Below, in pieces: positions 52,222 through 60,324 of a stretch of DNA of 64,000 nt. Below the pieces are notes generated by a model. It was not told the origin of the DNA, did not search any database, and saw only the letters and a list, made by a program, of their open reading frames with translations. Each line of letters starts with the position of its first letter. Position 1 is the first letter of the stretch. Position numbers and translations under genes: made by a program. This stretch comes from Candidatus Enterococcus ferrettii (GTDB lineage: Bacteria; Bacillota; Bacilli; Lactobacillales; Enterococcaceae), in assembly GCF_017377655.1 (NCBI RefSeq), contig NZ_JAFREL010000003.1, forward strand, positions 276 through 64,275, written 5' to 3'.

Positions 52222-53044
52222 AATTTCCCTCCTCGTCTTGATAAAACGGCAATGAATCATTCATGGCTGCCGAAGTCGATTGTGTCCCGCTATCATTTTT
52301 GTTGTATCTAGCCATCACATAGATCAAGGAAATTGCGATTGCTATAAAAACTAATGCTGTTGTTGTAAGTTGGAAAGACGAGGCAAACACCCAACCAAAA
52401 ATGAATAGAAAAATCATCCACTTCTCCTCAACAATTTGCTTCAACAAAATGGCAAAACCTAGGGCCGGCAGCATACGTCCACCAATTTGCAAAAAGTTTA
52501 AAACAAGCTCTGGCAGCGAATTCAATAATTTTTCAGCAAATGGTGCGCCAAAGTAACAAGTCAAAGATACAATTAGAAACCGTTCAGCAAAGGACACCGA
52601 TGTTCCCATAATATTAGAGATGCGAACCCCACGTGCATCAGCCTGCTCCGCACAGCGGTCTGCTCTGTGGGAAAATGCCGCTTGAATAGTCATAGTAAAA
52701 TTGTGTAAAGCTACACCCAATGCTCCTAGTGGAACAGCAAAAGCCACTGCTGTCTCAGCACTACCGCCAGCTGCTATCGCTAGTGGAATCCCAATGAAGC
52801 CTGCAAGGTTCAAATCAGAAGGTACTGCTCCGCCAGGTGTGATCTGTCCAATAAAAATGGCTTGAACGGCTACCCCGCAAAGTACCCCAGCTTTCACGTC
52901 ACCCAAAATCAACCCACAAATCAGTCCTGCTACCAACGGACGGCCAATCCCATACCATCCACCCGTTGTACCGAACAACCACGGTACCTGATTACGTCCA
53001 AGATAAGCAAATAACCCAATTAAAAGTGCTTGCCATAATGCCAT
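52211..53044 (-). CDS. PTS mannose/fructose/sorbose-family EIIC
   Basis: 277 residues, multi-helix membrane permease. Signatures of EIIC-Sor/Man: RPLVAGLICGLILGDVKAGVLCGVAVQAIFIG, then TPGGAVPSDLNLAGFIGIPLAI. A soluble stretch SHRADRCAEQADARG lies between helices. It sits between EIIAB and EIID and carries the substrate across the membrane. An acidic hydrophilic tail (NDSLPFYQDEEGNYED) is longer than in many homologues. Confidence 0.93.
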   Translation of the reverse strand: MALWQALLIGLFAYLGRNQVPWLFGTTGGWYGIGRPLVAGLICGLILGDVKAGVLCGVAVQAIFIGQITPGGAVPSDLNLAGFIGIPLAIAAGGSAETAVAFAVPLGALGVALHNFTMTIQAAFSHRADRCAEQADARGVRISNIMGTSVSFAERFLIVSLTCYFGAPFAEKLLNSLPELVLNFLQIGGRMLPALGFAILLKQIVEEKWMIFLFIFGWVFASSFQLTTTALVFIAIAISLIYVMARYNKNDSGTQSTSAAMNDSLPFYQDEEGNYED

Positions 53045-53068
53045 TTTTTCTCCTCCTGTTATCCCTTT

Positions 53069-53992
53069 TTATTTATTGATAATTTCATCAAAATCGACCT
53101 TCGCATCATTGGGAACCATTTGAGCAGTAAAATGCGTGCCATCATGGATCAACGCTTTAATAATCGCTACTTCTTCTTCCGTCAGGTGCACGGTCTTCCG
53201 ATAAGAAGTGGTTCCTGGACGGTTAGGTACATTCCCCACATTTACATCAGCAAAGCGATACCCCAGCTCCGCTAACTTCTTCAGGGTTTCAACCCGTTGA
53301 AGGATCACCAATAACTTTTCTCCAGGATAAGAATCCTTATTGCTCAAACGCTCCACCGCTTTTTTAGAAGATAAGATCGACAGCTTCACTGAATTCGGCT
53401 TAGCCATTTTTAACGCCATCTTCTGCATCTCGTCCTTCACCGCACAATCATCAATCACCATAATTCGATCAATGTTCAGTTTAGGCGTCCAAGCAGTCGC
53501 AACTTGCCCATGAATACCACGTGCATCAATTCGGACATTCTTAACTTCAAACGGTTCTCCGCTTTTCGCCCGAGCTGACTGAGTAAGGTGTTTTTCTGTT
53601 TGAACTGGTGCTGTTTGCTGAGGATTTTTTACGTTACTAATTCCAGTCTTGCCTTCTTGAATAATCTGTTCAATGGGTAAATCTCCTAGTACAGCCGTAA
53701 CCGCCATTGGAAGATTCATTCCCGCCGCTATTTGCACTTTTTTATTGTCAAAGTACCTCTCAACAACCCCGTTACAAGGTGATCCACCAAGTAAATCAGC
53801 AAAAAACAGTATTTCTGTATACTCAGTCAATTGAGAATCTAGAGTGGCTAATTTGTTTTGAAATTCCTCTTTCCCATCTTTCGGCGACAACGAAACTACA
53901 AAGATATGTTCTTTCATGCCAGTGATCATCTCAATGGAATGCTTCATCCCTTTAGGCAAATCTCCATGACCTACAAAAACTATTGCTCTCAT
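53069..53992 (-). CDS. PTS mannose-family EIIAB fusion
   Basis: 307 residues, cytoplasmic. The EIIA part (about 1-125) has AIVFVGHGDLPKGM with phosphorylatable His9 and FFADLLGGSP near 63-72. A linker rich in Gln/Pro/Thr (125-145) leads to EIIB (about 150-307) with VRIDARGIHGQVATAW, where His161 receives the phosphate. It relays phosphate from HPr to the sugar entering through EIIC/EIID. Second gene after the sulfatase in the operon. Confidence 0.93.
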   Translation of the reverse strand: MRAIVFVGHGDLPKGMKHSIEMITGMKEHIFVVSLSPKDGKEEFQNKLATLDSQLTEYTEILFFADLLGGSPCNGVVERYFDNKKVQIAAGMNLPMAVTAVLGDLPIEQIIQEGKTGISNVKNPQQTAPVQTEKHLTQSARAKSGEPFEVKNVRIDARGIHGQVATAWTPKLNIDRIMVIDDCAVKDEMQKMALKMAKPNSVKLSILSSKKAVERLSNKDSYPGEKLLVILQRVETLKKLAELGYRFADVNVGNVPNRPGTTSYRKTVHLTEEEVAIIKALIHDGTHFTAQMVPNDAKVDFDEIINK

Positions 53993-54007
53993 ATAACTCC
54001 CCCTTTT

Positions 54008-55369
54008 CTAACCCCCGAAACTATCATAATCATTTGCATTTTTTGATCCCGCTGAATAAGCTTCTCGTTTGTTCACTCTCCATTCTTTTTGTACTTCAAT
54101 TGGTCCTTTTAGAAGCGGATCATTCGTACGGACCATAAAATCCTTCAACAGGTTTCTCATCTTGAGCAATTCATTTTTGTGCTGCTCATCTTTTGCTAAA
54201 TTATTTTTTTCATAAACGTCGTAATAAAGATCGTACAGGCATTCTGTGTCTTTGGTTACTTCGTCCAATCCATTCTCAGCATAAAACTCTTTCACTGGGG
54301 AGCTATCTATATTCGATCGATTGACCTTCAGGTACTCTGTATCGAAAAAACGAATGTATTTATATCTCTTTGTTCTTACAGAACGAACGGGTTCATAAGA
54401 CGTATGGAAGTTAATCTCTGAAAAAACAGCATCGTCTCCCTCGTAGTCCTCTCCTGTAAATAATGGAGCAAAGCTCTCTCCTTCTAAATATTCGGGCTTA
54501 TCCAGACCAATCAAGTCACATAACGTTGGCAGTACATCAATATGAGAAATCAGGCCGTCAAAGCTCTTCATTCTCTGTTTAGAATCAGGCACACGCATAG
54601 CTAACAGCACGCCCACTCCACTATCATTCAATGTACATTTTTCAAACGGATAAGCCAGCCCATGATCGGTAGTTAAAAGAATAATTGTTTCATCATACAA
54701 GCCGTTTTTCTTAAGCGCTTCTATTACTGCTCCAACATTTTCATCCGCCGTTCTCAAACTCGTTTTAAAGCGGGCATAATCTTCTCGTGTCAGTTCGTTG
54801 TTAGGAATATTAATGGGTGGCTGGGTGTAATTAGGATCCTCCCCTTCGTGTATCTCATCTGGAAATGCTCGGTGTGTTGCATGCATCCCATAAGAAACGA
54901 AGAATGGTTTTTCAGAGTCATATGCAGCAAGCCAGTTCACCAAGTTATCCGCATTGGCTTCATCCCAGTAAATTAAATTCTTCTCAGAATAGTTCGAATG
55001 ATCCCCACTCAAATCCTCTTGGTAACCCAACGAACCGATGGCCATTTCATGACTTGTATAGTAGCCGATCTCATGTTGTACGCCGCATAGTGCTGTACGA
55101 TACCCATTTTCTGCTAACAAATGTGCGAGATGCAGCTCCTTATCTAAGCTAAAGCCTCTCTGAGCAAGTCCCAGCATGCCATTTTGATGAGGAAATACCC
55201 CTGTCAACAAACCCGCACGACTAGGTGAACAGGTCGGTGCAACGCTGAAAGCATTTTGGAATAAAAGAGACTCTTCACATAGGCTCTGATAGTTTGGCGT
55301 ATGCACGCCATAACCGTAAGAACTTATCACCCGTCCTGTATCGTGGGTATGAATATAAATGATATTCAT
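54008..55369 (-). CDS. Cytosolic sulfatase (Cys-type, formylglycine-dependent)
   Basis: 453 residues of the alkaline-phosphatase/arylsulfatase superfamily. CSPSRAGLLTG (C47-x-P-S-R51) is the formylglycine motif, with Cys as target of the anSME encoded downstream. Metal ligands are visible as HTHD at 7-10 and LLTTDHGLAYPFEK (D-H near 224). There is no signal peptide, so it acts in the cytosol on a sugar already imported and phosphorylated by the adjacent PTS. It is the first gene of the operon; a promoter with an overlapping cre site lies at 55400-55428. It diverges from a GntR/UTRA regulator. Confidence 0.92.
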   Translation of the reverse strand: MNIIYIHTHDTGRVISSYGYGVHTPNYQSLCEESLLFQNAFSVAPTCSPSRAGLLTGVFPHQNGMLGLAQRGFSLDKELHLAHLLAENGYRTALCGVQHEIGYYTSHEMAIGSLGYQEDLSGDHSNYSEKNLIYWDEANADNLVNWLAAYDSEKPFFVSYGMHATHRAFPDEIHEGEDPNYTQPPINIPNNELTREDYARFKTSLRTADENVGAVIEALKKNGLYDETIILLTTDHGLAYPFEKCTLNDSGVGVLLAMRVPDSKQRMKSFDGLISHIDVLPTLCDLIGLDKPEYLEGESFAPLFTGEDYEGDDAVFSEINFHTSYEPVRSVRTKRYKYIRFFDTEYLKVNRSNIDSSPVKEFYAENGLDEVTKDTECLYDLYYDVYEKNNLAKDEQHKNELLKMRNLLKDFMVRTNDPLLKGPIEVQKEWRVNKREAYSAGSKNANDYDSFGG

Positions 55370-55399
55370 AAACTTCCTCCTTCTTTTGATTTCACCTGA

Positions 55400-55428
55400 A
55401 ATATAGCACCCTGTGAAAACGATAACAA
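55400..55428 (-). promoter_or_regulatory. Promoter of the sulfatase-PTS operon
   Basis: On the minus strand TTGTTA, a 17-base spacer and TATATT. The -35 is covered by the cre site at 55414-55427. Confidence 0.6.
55414..55427. promoter_or_regulatory. cre site (CcpA operator)
   Basis: TGAAAACGATAACA fits the consensus TGWAANCGNTNWCA at every position. It overlaps the -35 of the sulfatase operon, predicting catabolite repression by CcpA. Confidence 0.8.
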
Positions 55429-55561
55429 TAGATCACGGTCATTTTGATACAATAAATTTTTTTGGTATAATACAAATTGTAAAGAAATGAGACAAATTTC
55501 CCTATAATTGCTTATTTGATCCCTCTATTCATCTTAACAAAGTAAGAAAGGGTTGATACCA

Positions 55562-56281
55562 ATGACTTCAGAAGCACTCTATAAATCTATTTTTAACGAT
55601 CTATGTAAACAAATTGAAGAGGGGATTTTTTCCAAGGGAGATATTTTACCAACAGAAGCAAAATTAGGAAAAAAGTACAATGTCTCCAGAGTGACCATTC
55701 GCCAGGCGATGCAGCTGCTAGCTGAGAATGATTATGTAAAAAAAATACAGGGAAGCGGCAGTCATGTGACCTACTCTCCTGTAAAAACAACATTGGATCG
55801 TTCTTCAAAAATTCGTTCCTTTTCTGAGGAAATGCTCAGCATTCAGAAAGTTCCCTCAGCTCAGGTTCTTAAATTTGAATTGGTTTTCGCATCAAATCAA
55901 TTATCAAAAGAGTTGGATCTAGAAGAAAAGGCCCCCCTTTTTTATTACGAGAGGATTCTGTTTGCAGATGAGGAACCTTATTGCTTCGAATATGGCTATA
56001 TGCCAACAAAATACTTTCCCGATTTTACTATAACCAATCTTACAGGATCAAAAATGAAATACATCGAGGATGAACGGAATTTTTCCCTAGTTTATAGCCA
56101 ACAAATCGTACACGCAATTCTTGCTGATGAAAAACTGCACAATTATCTTAAGGTTTCACTGAACTCTCCTCTTCTTGAGGTTACTCATTTTGCTTATACT
56201 AAAGAGGCCTTACCTTTGCATAAAACATGTACTATCTTTGATTCTACAAAGTACCAAGCTCATTTTATTAAAATAAAATAG
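55562..56281 (+). CDS. GntR-family (HutC/UTRA) regulator of the sulfatase-PTS operon
   Basis: 239 residues. The N-terminal winged helix (EALYKSIFNDLCKQIEEGIFSKGDILPTEAKLGKKYNVSRVTIRQAMQLL) is typical GntR, and the C-terminal UTRA domain (about 85-235, FYYERILFADEEPYCFEYGYMP) binds sugar-phosphate effectors. The ATG at 55562 follows AGAAAGGG by about 10 bases; an in-frame TTG 9 bases earlier is less likely. It diverges from the sulfatase gene and probably represses that operon until the imported sugar phosphate is present. Confidence 0.88.
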   Translation: MTSEALYKSIFNDLCKQIEEGIFSKGDILPTEAKLGKKYNVSRVTIRQAMQLLAENDYVKKIQGSGSHVTYSPVKTTLDRSSKIRSFSEEMLSIQKVPSAQVLKFELVFASNQLSKELDLEEKAPLFYYERILFADEEPYCFEYGYMPTKYFPDFTITNLTGSKMKYIEDERNFSLVYSQQIVHAILADEKLHNYLKVSLNSPLLEVTHFAYTKEALPLHKTCTIFDSTKYQAHFIKIK

Positions 56282-56377
56282 TCGACAACTTTATTATCCA
56301 ATTGATCCCTTAGAAAATAAAGAACTTTTCTAGTAAAAAGTCGTGTATCAGTGTCGTCCCTTCGCCAAACCAATACT

Positions 56378-56413
56378 AAATCTACTCCGTTTAATCGTAG
56401 TAGATTTAGTTCT
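56378..56413. terminator. Hairpin downstream of the GntR gene
   Basis: ACTAAATCTACT and AGTAGATTTAGT form a perfect 12-bp stem with a 12-base loop. A T-run is weak, so its terminator role is uncertain. Confidence 0.5.
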
Positions 56414-56464
56414 AAAAACATACATCTACAGTTGCAAATAAAGGTATTCTTCGTTGCTGACATC

Positions 56465-56505
56465 ACAAAAAAAGCTAAACCTCTGTGTGTTAGGTTTAGC
56501 TTTTA
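56465..56505 (-). terminator. Terminator of the pediocin-like bacteriocin operon
   Basis: GCTAAACCT-ctgtgtgtt-AGGTTTAGC, with seven A on the + strand in front (T-run on the minus strand) and TTTT after, so it may act in both directions. It lies 24 bases after the immunity gene. Confidence 0.82.
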
Positions 56506-56528
56506 TGCTGATTAGCAGCTCTAATTTA

Positions 56529-56825
56529 TTAATAGCCATATCTAATGTTCGATAGAGAAGATAATTTTTCCAGCTTGCTCGATTGACCCATCGATAAAGC
56601 AACTCCATCTTCTTTAAGTGCATTTGAAATATCTAGATTCATCCGACTCAAAATGAAGGGCACAGAGGATTCTTTTTGGGTTAACTCTTCTTTATAGATC
56701 CCTAACACCTGCTGCAGGGACTTATTGTCTGAATTGTTAGCCAATTCATTCAATAAGTCGGTAATGATAGCTAGTGCTTGTTCTCCTCGATCTTTTCCGC
56801 CCGAGAACCATTTCAATTTGCTCAT
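56529..56825 (-). CDS. Pediocin-like bacteriocin immunity protein
   Basis: 98 residues, soluble, helical. The pattern ALAIITDLLNELANNSDNKSLQQVLGIYKEEL and SVPFILSRMNLDISNALKEDG, with a flexible C-terminal tail SLSNIRYGY, fits EntA_Immun-type immunity proteins that protect the producer by binding the bacteriocin-occupied mannose-PTS. GGAAGTG lies before the ATG. It follows the pediocin-like bacteriocin gene by 76 bases in the same direction and ends before a terminator. Confidence 0.85.
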   Translation of the reverse strand: MSKLKWFSGGKDRGEQALAIITDLLNELANNSDNKSLQQVLGIYKEELTQKESSVPFILSRMNLDISNALKEDGVALSMGQSSKLEKLSSLSNIRYGY

Positions 56826-56901
56826 ACTCTTTCACTTCCTTCAAACTGCCTGTTTATCCCTTAAAACCCCTATAAAAAATAACTATCTCAACTGCACACA
56901 G

Positions 56902-57090
56902 CTATCCTTTGTTCCATCCAGCAGCTCCACCTGTAGCCCAATTTGCTGCGGCATTATTCCCGATAATTCCAATCGCTTTGCCCCAATCTACTGAGCACGA
57001 ATGTTTCCCGCAGGACAGACCGTTGCCGTAGTATTTTCCACCAGTTATTTTTCTCAGTTCTTTAACACTTAATTCTTTAACGTTTTGCAT
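56902..57090 (-). CDS. Class IIa (pediocin-like) bacteriocin precursor
   Basis: 62 residues. The double-glycine leader MQNVKELSVKELRKITGG is followed by a 44-residue mature peptide beginning KYYGNGLSCGKHSCSVDW, with the YGNG box (here YGNGL rather than YGNGV) and the CxxxxC disulfide pair. Its C-terminal half, GKAIGIIGNNAAANWATGG then AAGWNKG, closely resembles avicin A and mundticin. It should kill related bacteria such as Listeria through the mannose-PTS receptor. The weak GAAGGAG is 8-9 bases before the ATG. An extended -10 (TGCTAAAAT, 57112-57120 on the minus strand) and a direct-repeat box lie upstream. No exporter is adjacent; the C39 exporter at 42793 probably serves it. Confidence 0.93.
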   Translation of the reverse strand: MQNVKELSVKELRKITGGKYYGNGLSCGKHSCSVDWGKAIGIIGNNAAANWATGGAAGWNKG

Positions 57091-57162
57091 ATTTCGGTAT
57101 GCTCCTTCAAGTTATTTTAGCACAAAATTACTTTATCACAGCTAGTTTATTCGCGTGAAAAA

Positions 57163-57193
57163 CCATCATGAACCCAGAGAAATTTATCTTAAA
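57163..57193 (-). promoter_or_regulatory. Direct-repeat box upstream of the pediocin-like bacteriocin gene
   Basis: On the minus strand TTTAAGATAA, 11 bases, TTCATGATGG, the same 10-11-10 layout and 21-base period as the box at 40397-40427 and with closely similar repeats; both are followed by GTTTTTC or TTTTTC. It is 73 bases before the start codon. Confidence 0.6.
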
Positions 57194-57231
57194 GCATCCT
57201 TTGTTTAGTAAAAATGTTCTACGTCTACAGA

Positions 57232-57259
57232 AAAAGCCTTACTCAGATTGAGTAGGCTT
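57232..57259 (-). terminator. Terminator of the ADP-ribosylglycohydrolase/PTS operon
   Basis: AAAGCC-TACTCA-atc-TGAGTA-(A)GGCTTT with one bulge, followed on the minus strand by TTTTTC. Confidence 0.8.
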
Positions 57260-57274
57260 TGCTCTTTGTGTTTT

Positions 57275-58282
57275 CTACTTAACTAAATAACAAAACGGAA
57301 GTATTTCTTTAACTAACAAGTCAAAATTTATATTGTTGCACTCTTCAATCAGCCTTATATCTTCTTCTGAAAAACAATTGTTCATCCCTCCGCAAATACT
57401 TGTCGACAAAGCACCAATCGTATCTGTATCAAATCCTATCTCGGCACTTAATTTAGCTGCTTTAATGGGATTGCCGTTAGCAAGCTCCACTATAGCCAAA
57501 ACTGCTGGAATAGTTTCGATAGTTTGTACCCCACTGCCTAGTTCATTAACAATCCGTTCAAAGGCAATTTCTGGTGATGATTCTCTAACAATTGTCTTTG
57601 CTTGTGATATTCGATAAGAGAGCGAAGGGCTCGGAAAATCGTACCCAATATTTTGGCATTTATCTACAGTTTCCAAGCTAATAGTCCAAAGCGCTTCAAT
57701 TTCTCTTCCTCCAGCTACAACATAACTGATGCATGCAGCAATGATGGCCGCTCCTGTTAGTGCTACGTTCGTACTATGTGTCGGCAAACTAACATCATAC
57801 ACTTGCTTTATTAAATCATCCATTTTTTTATAATCAGCTATAATGCCGATAGGGGTAATCTTCATCGCTGCACCATTCGTTGTTGACAGTATTCCTGATT
57901 TTTCAATTGGTGTTCCTTGCTGAATAAGTTGTATTGCTCTTATGGTAGACGGCCCTGAGACCGCTTTGGCATCCTCAGCATTTTCTAGCCAATAGGACAG
58001 TTCCTTGATATATTCTTCTGTGCTTAAGGAGCCTGAATTTTTTACAATCGAACGAAGAATCATAATTGTATTCATGGTATCGTCTGTCACTGTTCCAGGT
58101 TCTAGTTCTCTAGTCATTAATTCGTTATTTTGAGAAGGTAAGAAAGAATGAATACCATCTGGAAATTTTTCTTTTATTTGTTCTCTGCTCCAGCACTCAG
58201 TTGGCATTCCAAAGGCATCACCAAAAGCTCCACCTGCCAAAATACCGTAGATTCTATTCGCAATCGTATCCATTAACGTCAA
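57275..58282 (-). CDS. ADP-ribosylglycohydrolase (DraG) family protein
   Basis: 335 residues, cytoplasmic, all-helical fold expected. Dinuclear-metal motifs are seen: GGAFGDAFGMPTECWS near 18, TVTDDTMNTIMIL near 63-74, THSTNVALTGAAI near 168 and GFDTDTIGALSTSICG near 290. DraG-family enzymes cleave N- or O-glycosidic bonds to ribose. The start is a TTG overlapping the PTS stop by 4 bases with AGGTGGG 5 bases upstream; an ATG three codons later is the alternative. In this operon it occupies the place normally held by a phospho-beta-glucosidase, so it may act on the imported phosphorylated compound. Confidence 0.85.
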   Translation of the reverse strand: MTLMDTIANRIYGILAGGAFGDAFGMPTECWSREQIKEKFPDGIHSFLPSQNNELMTRELEPGTVTDDTMNTIMILRSIVKNSGSLSTEEYIKELSYWLENAEDAKAVSGPSTIRAIQLIQQGTPIEKSGILSTTNGAAMKITPIGIIADYKKMDDLIKQVYDVSLPTHSTNVALTGAAIIAACISYVVAGGREIEALWTISLETVDKCQNIGYDFPSPSLSYRISQAKTIVRESSPEIAFERIVNELGSGVQTIETIPAVLAIVELANGNPIKAAKLSAEIGFDTDTIGALSTSICGGMNNCFSEEDIRLIEECNNINFDLLVKEILPFCYLVK

Positions 58283-60234
58283 CTATTCCCACCTTCACTT
58301 TCCAATATAGGCAAATTTTCTGCAGCATCCATTTTTTGTCTCTTCTCGACTGAAATAATTTCCTGTCCATAATCAATGGATTCATTTATCGTCATCAAAA
58401 TGTCCTTGTAACTGTCAGAGTTCGTAATGACAATGGGTGTTTCAACCGTCAAGCCTTCTTTCACAATCTTGGAAATATCAAATTCTAAAATTGATTCCCC
58501 TTTTTTTACATAGTCTCCCTGCTTTTTGAAAGCCTTGAAATACTTGCCATTTAATCTAACTGTATCTTTTCCAATATGAATAAGTAATTCAATTCCTTCA
58601 TTGCTGGTAAAACCAACAGCATGTTCAGATGGAAATAAAGTGGTAATTCTCCCATCAAAGGGAGCAACAACCTTATTGCCCTCAGGATAAACTAAAATGC
58701 CTTTACCTAACGCTTCATTCGCAAAGGCTGAATCTCTTGCATCTGCAAGGGGAACAACTCTTCCTTTCATAGGAGAATAGATGACTACTTCACCTAGAGC
58801 AGTAGCCGGCTGTTCTTTAATTTCTTCTGCTAAGATATCGTTGGGATTTTCTGAAAAAGTAATGGCTGTTAAAACAAATCCCACGATCATTGTTACCCCA
58901 CAGGCAATTAGACTGATGATTACTCCTGACATATCTCCATCTGGTTTAGTAAAGGACATGAAGCCAAAGATTCCTGAGCCTAATCCATATTTTCTAACTT
59001 TAAAAGCAGTGAAAATGACCGAGCCAACTGCTGCTGCTAACATTGAAATGCCAAAACGCTTTTTAACAGGTAAAGTAATACCATAAATTGCCGGCTCAAT
59101 AATCGCGAAAAATCCAGAAACAATGGCTGGCAGACTGATTTGTTTGGTCAATTGAGACTTAGTTCTGAAATAGACTGCCATCACGACAGCTGTTTGTGCG
59201 AAGGAACCTGTATACAAAATAGGACCAATAAAATCCGAACCTGTCGTTGATATGTTTTGAATAGCAATCGCAATCAGTGGCCAATGCAGCCCTAAAATGA
59301 CAATTGGCTGATAGACGAGAGCCAGTAAAAATGAAGTAATGATTGGAGAAATTGTATACAAACTTTCAACAGCGTACCCAATAAAACTGCTTAGAACATC
59401 TGTCACTGGACCAATAATTAAGATGGCCAATGGTGCTGTGATAACCACCGTAAGGAACGGAACTAATGTGAAAGCCACAACTTTAGGAATACGTTCATTC
59501 AAAAAATTGGACAATTTTGAAGCAAAAAAGACGATAAAAATAATTGGGATAACGGTAGAACCGTAACCCATCTTAGGGAAAATAATTGGGATCCCAAAGA
59601 AATCATTGTATACAGCTGTTTCTAAAAATGTGCCAGTAAAAAGTACGTTAGCAATTTCCCCTTCGTTGAGACTAGCAGCTAAATTAGGGAACATCAAAAT
59701 TGCTCCTAAAAATATCCCAATAGTTGGATCAAGCTTAAATGCTTTCGCACTTGTATAGCCTAGAATGACTGGGAAAAACTGAAAAATCGCTTGTCCCATA
59801 GCATGAATGATGAGATAAGAGCCGTCGGTTATCTCAATTACTCCAGCAAAAGTCATAATGTTAAGCAAACCTTGGATAAGTCCACAAGCAATCATTGGAC
59901 CTAAAGCCGGAGTGATAACCTTTGTAATTATCTGGATTACTGAATTAAGAATCCCATCTTTCTTATCGTTTCCGTTTGAGCTTGCTATATTGGATATACT
60001 TAAAATATCGTTATAAACTTCAGCAACATGGGTACCAATAACTACTTGGTACTGACCCCCAGATTCTTGAGCGGTCACAATCCCCTTGGCAGATTTAAGA
60101 GCTTCTTCATTTATCATTCCACTATCTTTTAATGTAAACCTTAGCCTAGTAACACAATGAGTAAGAGACATAATATTCTCTTCTCCTCCAACATTTTCAA
60201 CAATAAATTTTGCAAAATCTTCACGTTTACTCAT
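58279..60234 (-). CDS. PTS beta-glucoside-type EIIBCA
   Basis: 651 residues in B-C-A order. EIIB spans about 1-85 with MSLTHCVTRLRFTL (phospho-Cys27). EIIC spans about 100-460 with ten or so membrane helices. EIIA spans about 490-640 with a Glc-type GIELLIHIGKDTV carrying the phospho-His near 549 and SEHAVGFTSNEG before it. It imports and phosphorylates a beta-glucoside-like sugar. It is preceded by an antiterminator target and terminator (60258-60324) and by a BglG-type antiterminator gene, so it is induced by substrate through antitermination. Confidence 0.92.
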   Translation of the reverse strand: MSKREDFAKFIVENVGGEENIMSLTHCVTRLRFTLKDSGMINEEALKSAKGIVTAQESGGQYQVVIGTHVAEVYNDILSISNIASSNGNDKKDGILNSVIQIITKVITPALGPMIACGLIQGLLNIMTFAGVIEITDGSYLIIHAMGQAIFQFFPVILGYTSAKAFKLDPTIGIFLGAILMFPNLAASLNEGEIANVLFTGTFLETAVYNDFFGIPIIFPKMGYGSTVIPIIFIVFFASKLSNFLNERIPKVVAFTLVPFLTVVITAPLAILIIGPVTDVLSSFIGYAVESLYTISPIITSFLLALVYQPIVILGLHWPLIAIAIQNISTTGSDFIGPILYTGSFAQTAVVMAVYFRTKSQLTKQISLPAIVSGFFAIIEPAIYGITLPVKKRFGISMLAAAVGSVIFTAFKVRKYGLGSGIFGFMSFTKPDGDMSGVIISLIACGVTMIVGFVLTAITFSENPNDILAEEIKEQPATALGEVVIYSPMKGRVVPLADARDSAFANEALGKGILVYPEGNKVVAPFDGRITTLFPSEHAVGFTSNEGIELLIHIGKDTVRLNGKYFKAFKKQGDYVKKGESILEFDISKIVKEGLTVETPIVITNSDSYKDILMTINESIDYGQEIISVEKRQKMDAAENLPILESEGGNS

Positions 60235-60257
60235 CGTCGTTCCTCCTAAAAAAATAT

Positions 60258-60324
60258 AAAAAAAGACAACACTTAATAAGCCCGGGTACTTACTAAGTGT
60301 TGCCTGATTTAACAGTTACAACCT
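60258..60324 (-). promoter_or_regulatory. RAT antiterminator and terminator before the PTS gene
   Basis: On the minus strand the RAT-like AGGTTGTAACTG...TCAGGCAACAC (60293-60324) overlaps the 5' arm of a hairpin whose arms are GGCAACACTTAGTAAG and CTTATTAAGTGTTGTC, followed by TTTTTTT. This is the mutually exclusive structure of BglG/LicT control. Confidence 0.85.
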
